Shown piece after piece: positions 7,866 to 14,924 of a stretch of 26,656 nucleotides of DNA. The notes below the pieces were generated by a model. It saw only the letters and a list, made by a program, of their open reading frames with translations. It ran no database searches and was not told the origin of the DNA. Position 1 is the first letter of the stretch; each line of letters begins with the position of its first letter. The position numbers and the translations under genes are program-made. The stretch is from Candidatus Kapaibacterium sp. (GTDB taxonomy: Bacteria; Bacteroidota; Ignavibacteria; Palsa-1295): positions 1-26,656 of the forward strand of contig JANWLI010000120.1 in the NCBI GenBank assembly GCA_025450975.1. The letters are read 5' to 3'.

Positions 7866-8147
7866 ATGAGCGATCTTGAAGCTGTCATCCTCCTTGGGCT
7901 CAAGGAGAGTGGGCGGGAAAAGACCTTTGCCCAAATTTTTAACGACGCTAATGTGGCCGCAGATGCTACACAGCGTGTTGAAGTAGCCTGTGCCCTGGAA
8001 GCGGCAGGCCTTATACAATCAGTTTCTTATCAACTTCCGGTGGCGATCCGGGCAGAGTTGACAGATGCCGGTAAAGAAGCGGCCGAGTCGCTTGCCGGTA
8101 CACGCAAACTCACAAAAAGAGAATTGCGCGACCAGGGTTATAATTGA
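7866..8147 (+). CDS. Small winged-helix-like protein of unknown role
   Basis: A 93-residue soluble protein from the ATG at 7866 (MSDLEAVILLGLKESG); in-frame ATGs at 7812 and 7833 would add 18 or 11 low-complexity residues. The pattern of helices followed by an aliphatic strand and the phrase AELTDAGKEAAESL resembles winged helix-turn-helix proteins, where a similar LTxxGxxxA segment follows the wing. ACALEAAGLIQSVSYQLP would be the recognition region and wing. It could be a small transcription regulator, perhaps of the pirin gene 70 bp downstream, which has a palindrome in its leader; that link is inference. No enzyme motif is present. Confidence 0.6.
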   Translation: MSDLEAVILLGLKESGREKTFAQIFNDANVAADATQRVEVACALEAAGLIQSVSYQLPVAIRAELTDAGKEAAESLAGTRKLTKRELRDQGYN

Positions 8148-8150
8148 TCC

Positions 8151-8158
8151 TATTTTTG
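8151..8158 (+). promoter_or_regulatory. TAnnTTTG-type -7 box upstream of the pirin gene
   Basis: TATTTTTG matches the Bacteroidota -7 consensus TAnnTTTG and sits 59 bp before the pirin start, just after the preceding stop codon. A good -33 TTTG is not visible at the expected distance. If it is used, the palindrome at 8173-8196 would lie in the 5' untranslated region. Confidence 0.3.
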
Positions 8159-8172
8159 ACAAGGTAGCTTCG

Positions 8173-8196
8173 AGATATCTGTTGAAACAGATATCT
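8173..8196. promoter_or_regulatory. 24-bp palindrome in the pirin leader
   Basis: AGATATCTGT and ACAGATATCT form a perfect 10-bp inverted repeat around the four bases TGAA, ending 21 bp before the pirin ATG. It is not followed by a T-run, so a terminator is unlikely. It may be an operator for a dimeric regulator or an mRNA hairpin affecting initiation. Confidence 0.5.
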
Positions 8197-8217
8197 ACAA
8201 CTTCGGTATAAGCTTCT

Positions 8218-9072
8218 ATGAAACGTACGATTAAATCCATTATTCCCGCGAAAAAGAAGCCTCTTGGCGACAACATGTCAGTTGACAGCCCGCTTCCATC
8301 ACCGTTTGTCAGGCAGATCAGCCCATTTCTGATGCTCGATCATTTCGGTCCGAACCAGATCACGCCTGGCAACGGATTTTATGTACCGCCGCATCCGCAT
8401 CGTGGGTTTGAGCCGGTTACGATCCTCTTCGAAGGAGAGATCGAACATCATGACAGCGCCGGCAACCGGGCTGCCATAGCCGGCGGCGGAGTGCAGTGGA
8501 TGACAGCCGGCAGCGGCTTCATCCATTCCGAAGGCGCCGTGGAGTCCTTTGCCAAGGCAGGCGGGACGATCCACGGGATCCAGCTGTGGGTCAATTTGCC
8601 GCGGGAAAAGAAGATGACGCCGCCGGGATACCAGAATATCCAGCGGGAGAGCATTCCGGTACTTGAATCTTCCGGAGTGAAGCTGCGTATAATATCAGGA
8701 GAGGTAGATGGTACCGAAGGTCCTGCTAAGACGTTTACTCCCGTCCTCGCAATTCACGGCATAGTATCGGCAGGCGGATCGAAGACCATTAGGGTCCCAA
8801 GTTCTTTTAATGCTTTTGTTTATGTGACTCGCGGCACACTGCTCCTGGCCTCAGGAGAGCGAGCCGATGCGAAACATCTCGTCTGGCTTAGTAATGATGG
8901 AGATGAGTTCGATGTGAGCGCAGAGACCGAGGCGGAATTCCTGCTCCTGGCCGGTGAGCCGATCGATGAGCCCATGGTGAGCTACGGTCCATTCGTGATG
9001 AACGACCCCGCAGAGATCATGCAGGCAGTCGAAGACTACCAGTCCGGAGCAATGGGATACCTCGAGGAGTAA
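8218..9072 (+). CDS. Pirin family protein
   Basis: A 284-residue bicupin of the pirin family. The N-terminal cupin carries the metal-binding set HPHRG (His59 and His61) and IHSE (His103 and Glu105), the positions equivalent to the iron ligands of characterised pirins. GIQLWVNLP and the C-terminal cupin follow, and length is normal. Bacterial pirins include quercetinase-like dioxygenases and redox or stress-linked regulators, so the reaction cannot be fixed here. It follows a small winged-helix-like gene and a palindrome that may control it, and is ended by the terminator at 9196-9231. Confidence 0.93.
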   Translation: MKRTIKSIIPAKKKPLGDNMSVDSPLPSPFVRQISPFLMLDHFGPNQITPGNGFYVPPHPHRGFEPVTILFEGEIEHHDSAGNRAAIAGGGVQWMTAGSGFIHSEGAVESFAKAGGTIHGIQLWVNLPREKKMTPPGYQNIQRESIPVLESSGVKLRIISGEVDGTEGPAKTFTPVLAIHGIVSAGGSKTIRVPSSFNAFVYVTRGTLLLASGERADAKHLVWLSNDGDEFDVSAETEAEFLLLAGEPIDEPMVSYGPFVMNDPAEIMQAVEDYQSGAMGYLEE

Positions 9073-9195
9073 CGCACTCGCGGAACTTTCGACCGTTAAG
9101 CTACCGTTAGCAAAAATGAGTTTATAAAGTGTGAGACTTATGGGTGTAGGGGGGTTCCATTTAGGCCCTTTGTATCCAGAGTCAAGGTGAGAGAA

Positions 9196-9231
9196 AATAC
9201 CTCGTCCGCAAGGACGGGGTATTATTTTTTT
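9196..9231 (+). terminator. Strong Rho-independent terminator
   Basis: AATACCTCGTCC and GGACGGGGTATT form a 12-bp stem with one G-T pair and a GCAA tetraloop, followed by ATTTTTTT. It ends pirin transcription, about 125 bp after the stop. Between stop and stem there is only a short direct repeat CCGTTA (twice near 9103-9118) and no gene. Confidence 0.9.
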
Positions 9232-9238
9232 ATAGCAG

Positions 9239-9246
9239 TATTTTTG
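9239..9246 (+). promoter_or_regulatory. TAnnTTTG-type -7 box just before the CmcI-like gene
   Basis: TATTTTTG ends 5 bp before the ATG at 9252, immediately after the pirin terminator. If it is a Bacteroidota-type -7 element, the transcript would be leaderless or nearly so. No -33 TTTG is seen, because the expected site falls in the terminator. Confidence 0.25.
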
Positions 9247-9251
9247 CAACA

Positions 9252-9962
9252 ATGCTTACATCACTTCTGGACAGGCTCAGGGTCGCCTACCGACAGGTCT
9301 ACCATAGGCTCTATATCAATCCAAAGCTTGAAGGCGATCTCGTAACGCAATTTCATAAACTCTACTACGACTCGCACGTCTTCGGCAAGACCTGGAGCAA
9401 CACGTACTGGATGGGGCATCTTGTGATGAAGTGTCCGCTCGATCTCTGGTTGTATCAGGAAATGATCCACACGTTGCGTCCCGATCTTATTATTGAAACC
9501 GGTACGTATGACGGTGGAAGCGCCCTATACTTCGCTTCGCTCTGCGAATTGGTCGGCAATGGTAACGTCCTGACGATCGACGTAGCCGAACGTCCGGGAA
9601 GACCGACACATAACCGGATCACGTATCTGACCGCTTCGTCGACCGCACAGGCTACGCTTGATATTGTCAAACAAGCGGCCAAAGATGCGAAGGTTATTCT
9701 CGTCGTTCTCGACTCCGACCATCGTAAGGATCATGTGCTCGAAGAGCTTCGGCTCTACGGTCCGTTAGTTACGACCGGCAGTTTTATGGTCGTCGAGGAT
9801 TCAAATCTGAACGGTCATCCGGTATGGCCCGAACACGGTCCGGGTCCCATGGAAGCCTTAGATGTGTTTATGAATGGTAATACCGACTTCATCCTGGATA
9901 AGGAAAAAGAGAAGTTTTTGCTTACGTTTAACCCGAAAGGATACCTGAAAAAGGTCTCATAA
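9252..9962 (+). CDS. CmcI-like (cephalosporin hydroxylase family) SAM-dependent methyltransferase
   Basis: A 236-residue protein of the family named after CmcI, which despite its 'cephalosporin hydroxylase' label has a Rossmann methyltransferase fold. The SAM-binding loop is IIETGTYDGGSALYFAS, the acidic strand VLTIDVAE follows, and the later motif VVLDSDHRKDHVLEEL contains the Asp-His pair seen in this family. MVVEDSNLNG and GPGPMEALD near the C-terminus are also typical. Such genes often sit with polysaccharide or secondary-metabolite genes; here it stands alone between the pirin gene and an aminopeptidase. The family call is good, the substrate is unknown, and antibiotic synthesis is not implied. 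Confidence 0.88.
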   Translation: MLTSLLDRLRVAYRQVYHRLYINPKLEGDLVTQFHKLYYDSHVFGKTWSNTYWMGHLVMKCPLDLWLYQEMIHTLRPDLIIETGTYDGGSALYFASLCELVGNGNVLTIDVAERPGRPTHNRITYLTASSTAQATLDIVKQAAKDAKVILVVLDSDHRKDHVLEELRLYGPLVTTGSFMVVEDSNLNGHPVWPEHGPGPMEALDVFMNGNTDFILDKEKEKFLLTFNPKGYLKKVS

Positions 9963-10046
9963 GGCTACCAAAAATATAGAATTTTACGAAGTTTTCTTGT
10001 GACGGGGCGTGTTACACGGCTCCGATTAAACTTCCTTGACTCGTTA

Positions 10047-11123
10047 ATGGCTAGACTTGCACGACTACAGAAAACGGTACGCGAGCATGGGCTCGACGCT
10101 CTGCTCATCACTCACCTTCCAAACATCTACTATCTTGTTGGGTATAGCGGTTCTAACGGTATTTTAGTAGTCCCTGCGCAAGGAAAACCTCATTTTTTCA
10201 CCGATTTCCGCTATAAATCGCAGGTTAAGTCTGAAGTAGCCGGAGCCAAGATCTCGATCGTCGAGCGGGACCGCCAACTCCTCGATGCCATTGTCGACAA
10301 GCAACTCTTCAGCGATTTCGATGCCGTTGGCTTTGAAGAGACCCTGATCAAGTACAGCACCTACGACTTCCTCCGCAAGAAATTCCGTCACCTGAAGCTT
10401 GTGCCGAAGCGCGAAATGGTCGAGTCGATGACCATGATCAAGACCGACGACGAGATCGAGATGATCAAGAAAGCCGCTGAGATCGGCGACAAGGTTTTCA
10501 ACAAAGCGATCGAAGTGATCAAACCGGGGGTAACTGAACTCGATGTCGCTGCAGAAATTTGTTACTGGACGAAAAAGCTTGGCGCAGACGGCGATGCATT
10601 TGAAGTGATCGTCGTAAGTGGTGAGCGCTCTGCGCTTCCGCATGGCCGTGCAACGTCGAAGAAGATCAAAAAAGGCGAGCTGGTCACACTCGACTTCGGC
10701 TGCGTCTACAGGGGATTTAATTCCGATATGACGCGTACCGTTGCCGTTGGTAAGATCCCGACCGAGTTGCAGAAGATCTATGAGATCGTCCGCGTTGCCC
10801 AGCAGCGAGCAGTTGAGCGCGTAAAGCCTGGGATGAACGGTCGTGAGATCGATTCGACCGCGCGCGACTATATCACCTTACACGGATACGGTTCGAAGTT
10901 CGGTCATGGGACCGGTCACGGACTCGGTATCGAAGTTCACGAGATCCCGATCATCAGCCAGCGCGGCGAGCGCTTCATTCTCGAACCCAACATGGTGTTC
11001 ACCGTCGAGCCCGGCATCTATGTAGAGGGACTGGGCGGCGTGCGTATTGAAGATGACGTCGTAGTTAGACCTGAGGGTCACGAAGTCCTCAATAAGTCTC
11101 CGAAAGAGCTCTTAGTGCTTTAA
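10047..11123 (+). CDS. pepP: Xaa-Pro aminopeptidase (M24B)
   Basis: A cytosolic pita-bread metallopeptidase that removes N-terminal residues preceding proline. I use the ATG at 10047 (MARLARLQ), giving 358 residues; an upstream GTG at 9999 would add 16 residues not expected in the family. The creatinase-like N-terminal domain spans about residues 1-130. The dinuclear metal site is complete: Asp216 (LDFG), Asp227 (SDMTRT), His291 (GTGHGLG), Glu321 (FTVEPG) and Glu335 (VRIEDD). The third-shell His298 (VHE) is also present. The stop TAA overlaps the stop of a convergent lipoprotein gene by 4 bases. Confidence 0.95.
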   Translation: MARLARLQKTVREHGLDALLITHLPNIYYLVGYSGSNGILVVPAQGKPHFFTDFRYKSQVKSEVAGAKISIVERDRQLLDAIVDKQLFSDFDAVGFEETLIKYSTYDFLRKKFRHLKLVPKREMVESMTMIKTDDEIEMIKKAAEIGDKVFNKAIEVIKPGVTELDVAAEICYWTKKLGADGDAFEVIVVSGERSALPHGRATSKKIKKGELVTLDFGCVYRGFNSDMTRTVAVGKIPTELQKIYEIVRVAQQRAVERVKPGMNGREIDSTARDYITLHGYGSKFGHGTGHGLGIEVHEIPIISQRGERFILEPNMVFTVEPGIYVEGLGGVRIEDDVVVRPEGHEVLNKSPKELLVL

Positions 11124-11512
11124 GGGACGATCAGCGTATCGTAGATGGTGTCACGATACACACGCTCAAACGTATAGGGTGTGTACAATGCGAGCCAGCT
11201 GGTGTAGGTCCCCGGAGCAAGGCCGGTAGTATTGGCGCTGACGGTAATGTTGTGCGACGTCAGGGTATCGCCGGCAGCAGCTGTGGGCGCGCTGTAGGTA
11301 ATTGCAGGATCTCCTCCCGATTTCTCGATCCGTAACACAAAACCGCAGCCGCAGACAAGCGTACTCTGCACCGTACGGGTTGGCTTGGTAACGCTCAGGG
11401 TCTCGCTTTCCGGACTATGGAGCAGGTCATTTTCGGGACGGTCCGGCTCATTGGGCGTCGGCGCACAGGACACGAGTGCGACGCAGAGAAACGAAAGCAA
11501 TAGGGTTTTCAT
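11120..11512 (-). CDS. Small lipoprotein with Ig/BACON-like domain
   Basis: A 130-residue predicted lipoprotein. The signal MKTLLLSFLCVALVSC has a lipobox LVSC with the acceptor cysteine at residue 16, followed by a Pro- and Glu-rich linker. The rest is a small beta-sandwich: a CGCGFVLRIEKSGGD strand pair and the phrase TTGLAPGTYTSWLALYTP, which resembles BACON and related Ig-like repeats of Bacteroidota surface proteins. The closely spaced Cys-Gly-Cys could form a disulfide or bind metal, which is speculative. It ends in a stop-codon overlap with pepP. No function can be assigned. Confidence 0.75.
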   Translation of the reverse strand: MKTLLLSFLCVALVSCAPTPNEPDRPENDLLHSPESETLSVTKPTRTVQSTLVCGCGFVLRIEKSGGDPAITYSAPTAAAGDTLTSHNITVSANTTGLAPGTYTSWLALYTPYTFERVYRDTIYDTLIVP

Positions 11513-11597
11513 AGCGTTTTCCTAGATAATTTTCAGTTATTCTTCCCTTTGAAAATTCAATCGTAATTTGTAAACATTAGTTCTCGGGGCCCGATCT

Positions 11598-11960
11598 ATG
11601 AAAGCTAACGAATTTTTCAGACGATTTGCACATGTGACAGCCGAAAAGGTCGGCTCCTACTGGTCGTTCATTATCGCCATTCTCCTTATACTTGCATGGC
11701 TGGCGACCGGTCCATTTTTCAACTACTCCGATACCTGGCAACTTGTCATCAATACGACAACGACAGTCATCACTTTTCTGATGGTATTTATCATCCAGAA
11801 CTCACAGAATCGTGACGGGCATGCAATGCAACTCAAACTCGACGAACTCATCAGAGCGCAGAAGGAAGCCCGTAACAGGCTCATCGACCTTGAAGAGCTT
11901 TCTGATGAAGACCTGGCAAGGCTTCAGGAAGAATTTCGCAAGCTGCAGCGAGACAGTTAG
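11598..11960 (+). CDS. Low-affinity iron permease family membrane protein
   Basis: A 120-residue protein with two membrane helices (about residues 20-38 and 49-66) and a charged coiled-coil tail. The phrases RRFAHVTAEKVGS, LAWLATGP, YSDTWQLVINTTTT and ITFLMVFIIQNSQNRD match the family called low-affinity iron permease after yeast Fet4, common as short single-domain proteins in bacteria. Transport has not generally been shown for these bacterial versions. The stop shares four bases (TTAG) with the stop of the convergent methyltransferase gene. The 85-bp upstream gap is AT-rich and holds the promoters for this gene and the divergent lipoprotein; I cannot place them confidently. Confidence 0.85.
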   Translation: MKANEFFRRFAHVTAEKVGSYWSFIIAILLILAWLATGPFFNYSDTWQLVINTTTTVITFLMVFIIQNSQNRDGHAMQLKLDELIRAQKEARNRLIDLEELSDEDLARLQEEFRKLQRDS

Positions 11961-12793
11961 GAGCGCTTACGGATCAGGTACGATGCCTCCAGAGCGAACA
12001 GCTCGCGGATCCCTGGCAATGCCTTCAGAAAGTTCGCTTTGATCGATGGTAACCCGAACTTCATCTTAAAGACCGGGCGCAAAAAGTACAGCTCCTCCCG
12101 CACTAACTCAAATCCCTGACTCTCGATCGTCTTCCGCATCTTCGCGATCGTCAGCCGTACGTTCCGGATATGCGCCACTTCGTCGACATCGATCTGCAGT
12201 CGTGCCTTCTTATAGGCCTTGGTGAAAAGCTTATCCGGAAGTGTCTGAATGTAGGGCAGCTTACCCATCTTGTTGTCCAGGAGGTGCTGATGCGCGCCGA
12301 ACGGCGAGTAATAGGGCGGGAAGACAATAAAGATATGACCGCCCGGTTTAACAAATTCTGCAACATGCTGGAGGCTCTTCTCCGTATCGAGAAGATGCTC
12401 GATCACGTCGCGGAGCGTAACGAAATCAAAATGCTCTTTCCACCGCGCAGGTGTCGGGCTATTGGTGATATCGTGGATCGTAAACTCAGCGGAAAGGCCC
12501 AGAGCATCGAATGTCTTCTTTGCGGAGTCGAGCGCCGACTGGCGGATGTCGATGCCGACAACTTCAGCCGGTTTTTCTTCGGTCAGCGCAGCCAGTACGC
12601 CGCCCTCGCCGCAGCCGATCTCGCAAATCGACGAGCCTTGCAGGTTCACGCCATGCTTTTGCAGGTACGGGACGATATACTCGGAGCCGAGGCCATACTG
12701 GTAACCGAAGTAGTAGCGTTCGTACGAGTTCAGGTCGCTGCGGGATTCCAGCAGCTTGACCCGGTCAGCCGTACGCGTCGAAAGTTTTGGCAT
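11957..12793 (-). CDS. Class I SAM-dependent methyltransferase
   Basis: A 278-residue Rossmann-fold methyltransferase. Motif I is ICEIGCGEGG (residues 56-65), followed by VVGIDIRQSAL and the catalytic-region motif FDFVTLRDVIEHL. KPGGHIFIVFPPYYSPFGAHQH is a later strand and loop seen in sugar- or lipid-modifying methyltransferases. The N-terminal SYERYYFGYQYGLG and basic C-terminal half probably shape the acceptor site. It is directly downstream of a glycosyltransferase on the same strand (79-bp gap), so modification of a surface glycan is plausible but unproven. Confidence 0.87.
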   Translation of the reverse strand: MPKLSTRTADRVKLLESRSDLNSYERYYFGYQYGLGSEYIVPYLQKHGVNLQGSSICEIGCGEGGVLAALTEEKPAEVVGIDIRQSALDSAKKTFDALGLSAEFTIHDITNSPTPARWKEHFDFVTLRDVIEHLLDTEKSLQHVAEFVKPGGHIFIVFPPYYSPFGAHQHLLDNKMGKLPYIQTLPDKLFTKAYKKARLQIDVDEVAHIRNVRLTIAKMRKTIESQGFELVREELYFLRPVFKMKFGLPSIKANFLKALPGIRELFALEASYLIRKRS

Positions 12794-12853
12794 AGGGATT
12801 AGTTAACAACGAGTTGCGGTCCTTTGTGTCTTTGATCCTTGGAGGGGTTTTTA

Positions 12854-12887
12854 CCACGAAGAAACGAAGAAACTAAGAAGCGCTAAG
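12854..12887. repeat. Short octamer-periodic purine repeat
   Basis: The stretch ACCACGAAGAAACGAAGAAA followed by CTAAGAAG repeats an eight-base unit of the form AAACGAAG with drift. It covers the glycosyltransferase stop codon, so the C-terminus of that protein is partly repeat-encoded. It looks like a distant relative of the element at 14828-14921. Confidence 0.5.
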
Positions 12888-14024
12888 GGTAATGTGCTCG
12901 ACGCCTTCGACAAACGTCTCCCAGCTGTATTTCTTCTTCTCCTGGCGGACACCCTCACGAAGCGGCTCTTCAAGATCAGCTGTGAAGTAGGCGAGGACGC
13001 ACTGCGCGATCGACTCTGGTGTCGCTTCCTGTGCGATGAGGCCGGAAACACCATCGATGACAACTTCGGCCAGGCCGCCGACATTCGTAGCGATCACCGG
13101 CGTATCAAAGTTATAGGCGATCTGCACGATTCCCGACTGTGTCGCGCTGCGGTACGGCAGGACGGCTGCATTAGCAGCGCTGAAATAATCCTTCACTTCA
13201 TCGTTGGCGATATAGTCAGTATTGAGCATAACATGATCGCCAAGACCAAGCTGCGCGATCTGCGTGCGATACTCCTCGTCACCAGTGTAGCTTTCGCCTG
13301 CTGCGATCAGCATGGCCTTCGGATACTTCTTCAGGATCTCCGGCATTGCAGCAATGGCAATGTCAAGCCCTTTGTATTTGCGAATGAACCCGAAGAAAAG
13401 CAAAACCTGCGCGTCGTCTGCAAGACCTAATTTCTTCCGCGCTTCCGAACGGGGGATCGCATTGCCGAAAATATTATAGATCGGATGCGCGAGCTTCGTG
13501 TACCGGGCATCGGCCTTGACGGTTTTTAGGTCGCGTTCGACGGCACTTGATTGCACGATGAAATGATCGACTGCCTTGAATGCGTAGTTAGTAGCGGCAC
13601 CGTCTCCGATACGTTTCTCATGCGGGATGACATTATCGGCAATAAAGACGATCTTCGTATTCTTGCCGCGCTTTCGGAGTTGCTTCTTTGCAACGCGGGA
13701 GATCATACCATATGCCGGCGCAAAGAACGGGAGCCAAAATTTGAAGATGACGGCATCAGGCTCGAAGTCGGCGATGCGCTTGCCGGCGGAGCGCCAGGTC
13801 AGCGGATTGACGGAGTCGATAATGGCTTCGGATGGGATAGGCATTCCCGCGTCGCCTTTTTCTTCCTGCGACTTGCCGGGAAAGAGGATCTTCGGATACT
13901 GGCGGCTAAAGGTGACGACAAGCACTTCGTGCCCACGCTCGCGAAGCGCCTGGTACAGAAGCGATACATAGTGCGCTATGCCGCCGCGAAGGGGATAGGC
14001 CGTGCCGACAATAACGAATTTCAC
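12873..14024 (-). CDS. Glycosyltransferase family 4 (GT-B fold)
   Basis: A 383-residue retaining-type GT-B glycosyltransferase starting at a GTG codon. The N-terminal Rossmann domain has FVIVGTAYPLRGGIAHY, the glycine-rich acceptor loop. The C-terminal donor domain has FFGFIRKYKGLD, followed by AVLPYRSATQSGIVQIAY and VIATNVGGLAEVV, the nucleotide-sugar-binding region of GT4 enzymes. The usual glutamate of the EX7E motif is replaced by Gln-Ser in ATQSGI, as in a recognised subgroup of GT4 proteins. It precedes a methyltransferase on the same strand and follows a flavodoxin-like gene by 52 bp. Surface polysaccharide or glycolipid assembly is the likely role; donor and acceptor are unknown. Confidence 0.9.
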   Translation of the reverse strand: MKFVIVGTAYPLRGGIAHYVSLLYQALRERGHEVLVVTFSRQYPKILFPGKSQEEKGDAGMPIPSEAIIDSVNPLTWRSAGKRIADFEPDAVIFKFWLPFFAPAYGMISRVAKKQLRKRGKNTKIVFIADNVIPHEKRIGDGAATNYAFKAVDHFIVQSSAVERDLKTVKADARYTKLAHPIYNIFGNAIPRSEARKKLGLADDAQVLLFFGFIRKYKGLDIAIAAMPEILKKYPKAMLIAAGESYTGDEEYRTQIAQLGLGDHVMLNTDYIANDEVKDYFSAANAAVLPYRSATQSGIVQIAYNFDTPVIATNVGGLAEVVIDGVSGLIAQEATPESIAQCVLAYFTADLEEPLREGVRQEKKKYSWETFVEGVEHITLSAS

Positions 14025-14076
14025 TGAGAGTAGCTAACAATGGTTTGTCGGGTTTAGGTTGTGATCGCGGGCTATG

Positions 14077-14787
14077 CTACTCAATGATTTTGAGCAGGCC
14101 ATCGAACTCGTTGCGTGCAGCAGTATACGACTCCGCCGATTCCTGCTCCTCGTCGTCAGTATACTGCCAGTTAAAGCTCAGCGCTTCCGGCACCTGGAAG
14201 CCGAACCATCGGTAATTCTGCTTCTGCGTTTCGAGTACGTCGCTGCCGCGCCAGTTGTGGCCGAAGAGGACGATGCCGGCTTCGCAGTTGGCGATCTGCG
14301 GTATACGCTCTTCGCCTAGGGTGCTCGTGCGATTCTCGATCCAGCTCAGGCGCTCGAAGAGCCGCTCGTAGATGCTGTTCGTCTGCCCCCAGCGCATGGA
14401 GACGAAGAAGACGACAACGTTAGATTCAAAGAGCACACGCGTGATCTTGTCGAGTTCATCGTCGTCATGATTGATGGACGCCCAGCAGCGATGATGCCCG
14501 GTTGGATTGCGCTCTTTATCTTTGAGCGATGCTTCTTTCAGGCCGCAACGATTGCCACGCTTAGCGCTGATGTTGCCTTCGCAGGTGTAGATGCTGAGCT
14601 TCGGGACGTCGATGATCGTGATGTCTTTCTCGCTCAGGATGCCTCGGACGGCATACGCGAACTGCGTACTCTTCGGAATATCGTCGGTATGCTCTTCATA
14701 GCGATTGCTCGTCGTCAGGAAGAGGATATTGTCTTTTCCTCTGAGGTAGTCGATAAACTGTGAGGCGTTTTCGAGGAATTTGTGCAT
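14077..14787 (-). CDS. Flavodoxin-fold NADPH-dependent FMN reductase-like protein
   Basis: A 236-residue protein with the flavodoxin-like fold of the NADPH-dependent FMN reductase and iron-sulfur flavoprotein group. ILFLTTSNRYEE begins strand 1 and would hold FMN phosphate. A middle insertion carries three cysteines (YTCEGN, NRCGLK and HRCWAS), and DDELDKITRVLFESNVVVFF leads into MRWGQTNSIYERLFERLSW, the part that cradles the flavin and forms the dimer. The cysteine spacing differs from the compact CxxCxxC cluster of true iron-sulfur flavoproteins, so cluster binding is uncertain. Probably a cytosolic quinone or flavin oxidoreductase. Same strand as its neighbours. Confidence 0.75.
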   Translation of the reverse strand: MHKFLENASQFIDYLRGKDNILFLTTSNRYEEHTDDIPKSTQFAYAVRGILSEKDITIIDVPKLSIYTCEGNISAKRGNRCGLKEASLKDKERNPTGHHRCWASINHDDDELDKITRVLFESNVVVFFVSMRWGQTNSIYERLFERLSWIENRTSTLGEERIPQIANCEAGIVLFGHNWRGSDVLETQKQNYRWFGFQVPEALSFNWQYTDDEEQESAESYTAARNEFDGLLKIIE

Positions 14788-14827
14788 AGCAATAGTGGGG
14801 AGGATGGTACAAATTTCAGGCCATAAA

Positions 14828-14921
14828 CTCTGCGTATTTCTCTGCGTCCCCTGCGCCTCTGCGGTTAATCCCCTTAGAGTTAACCGCAGAGACGCAGAGG
14901 GCGCCGAGTTGGCCGCAGAGG
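14828..14921. repeat. Octamer-periodic inverted repeat (CCGCAGAG family)
   Basis: Between the flavodoxin-like gene and bshA, CTCTGCGGTTAA (14857-14868) and TTAACCGCAGAG (14880-14891) form a perfect 12-bp inverted repeat with an 11-base spacer. The arms extend to 29 bases each (14840-14868 and 14880-14908) with 25 matches. Each arm is itself built from degenerate eight-base units such as ACGCAGAG, and further copies of CTCTGCGT and CCGCAGAG flank it. Similar sequences are scattered between genes in many environmental bacteria. No transposase is adjacent. Confidence 0.75.
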
Positions 14922-14924
14922 ATC

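Noticed and set aside
9252..9962. Beta-lactam biosynthesis gene
   Set aside because: The family name comes from CmcI, but no other antibiotic-pathway gene is nearby and the family is mostly generic methyltransferases.
12170..12802. 210-codon open frame opposite the methyltransferase
   Set aside because: It is the mirror of a clear methyltransferase gene, has no recognisable domain and a composition typical of antisense frames.
13551..14027. 158-codon plus-strand frame opposite the glycosyltransferase
   Set aside because: Antisense shadow, no domain, no own context.
14828..14921. CRISPR-like array
   Set aside because: The repeats are eight-base and degenerate without unique spacers, and no cas gene is present.
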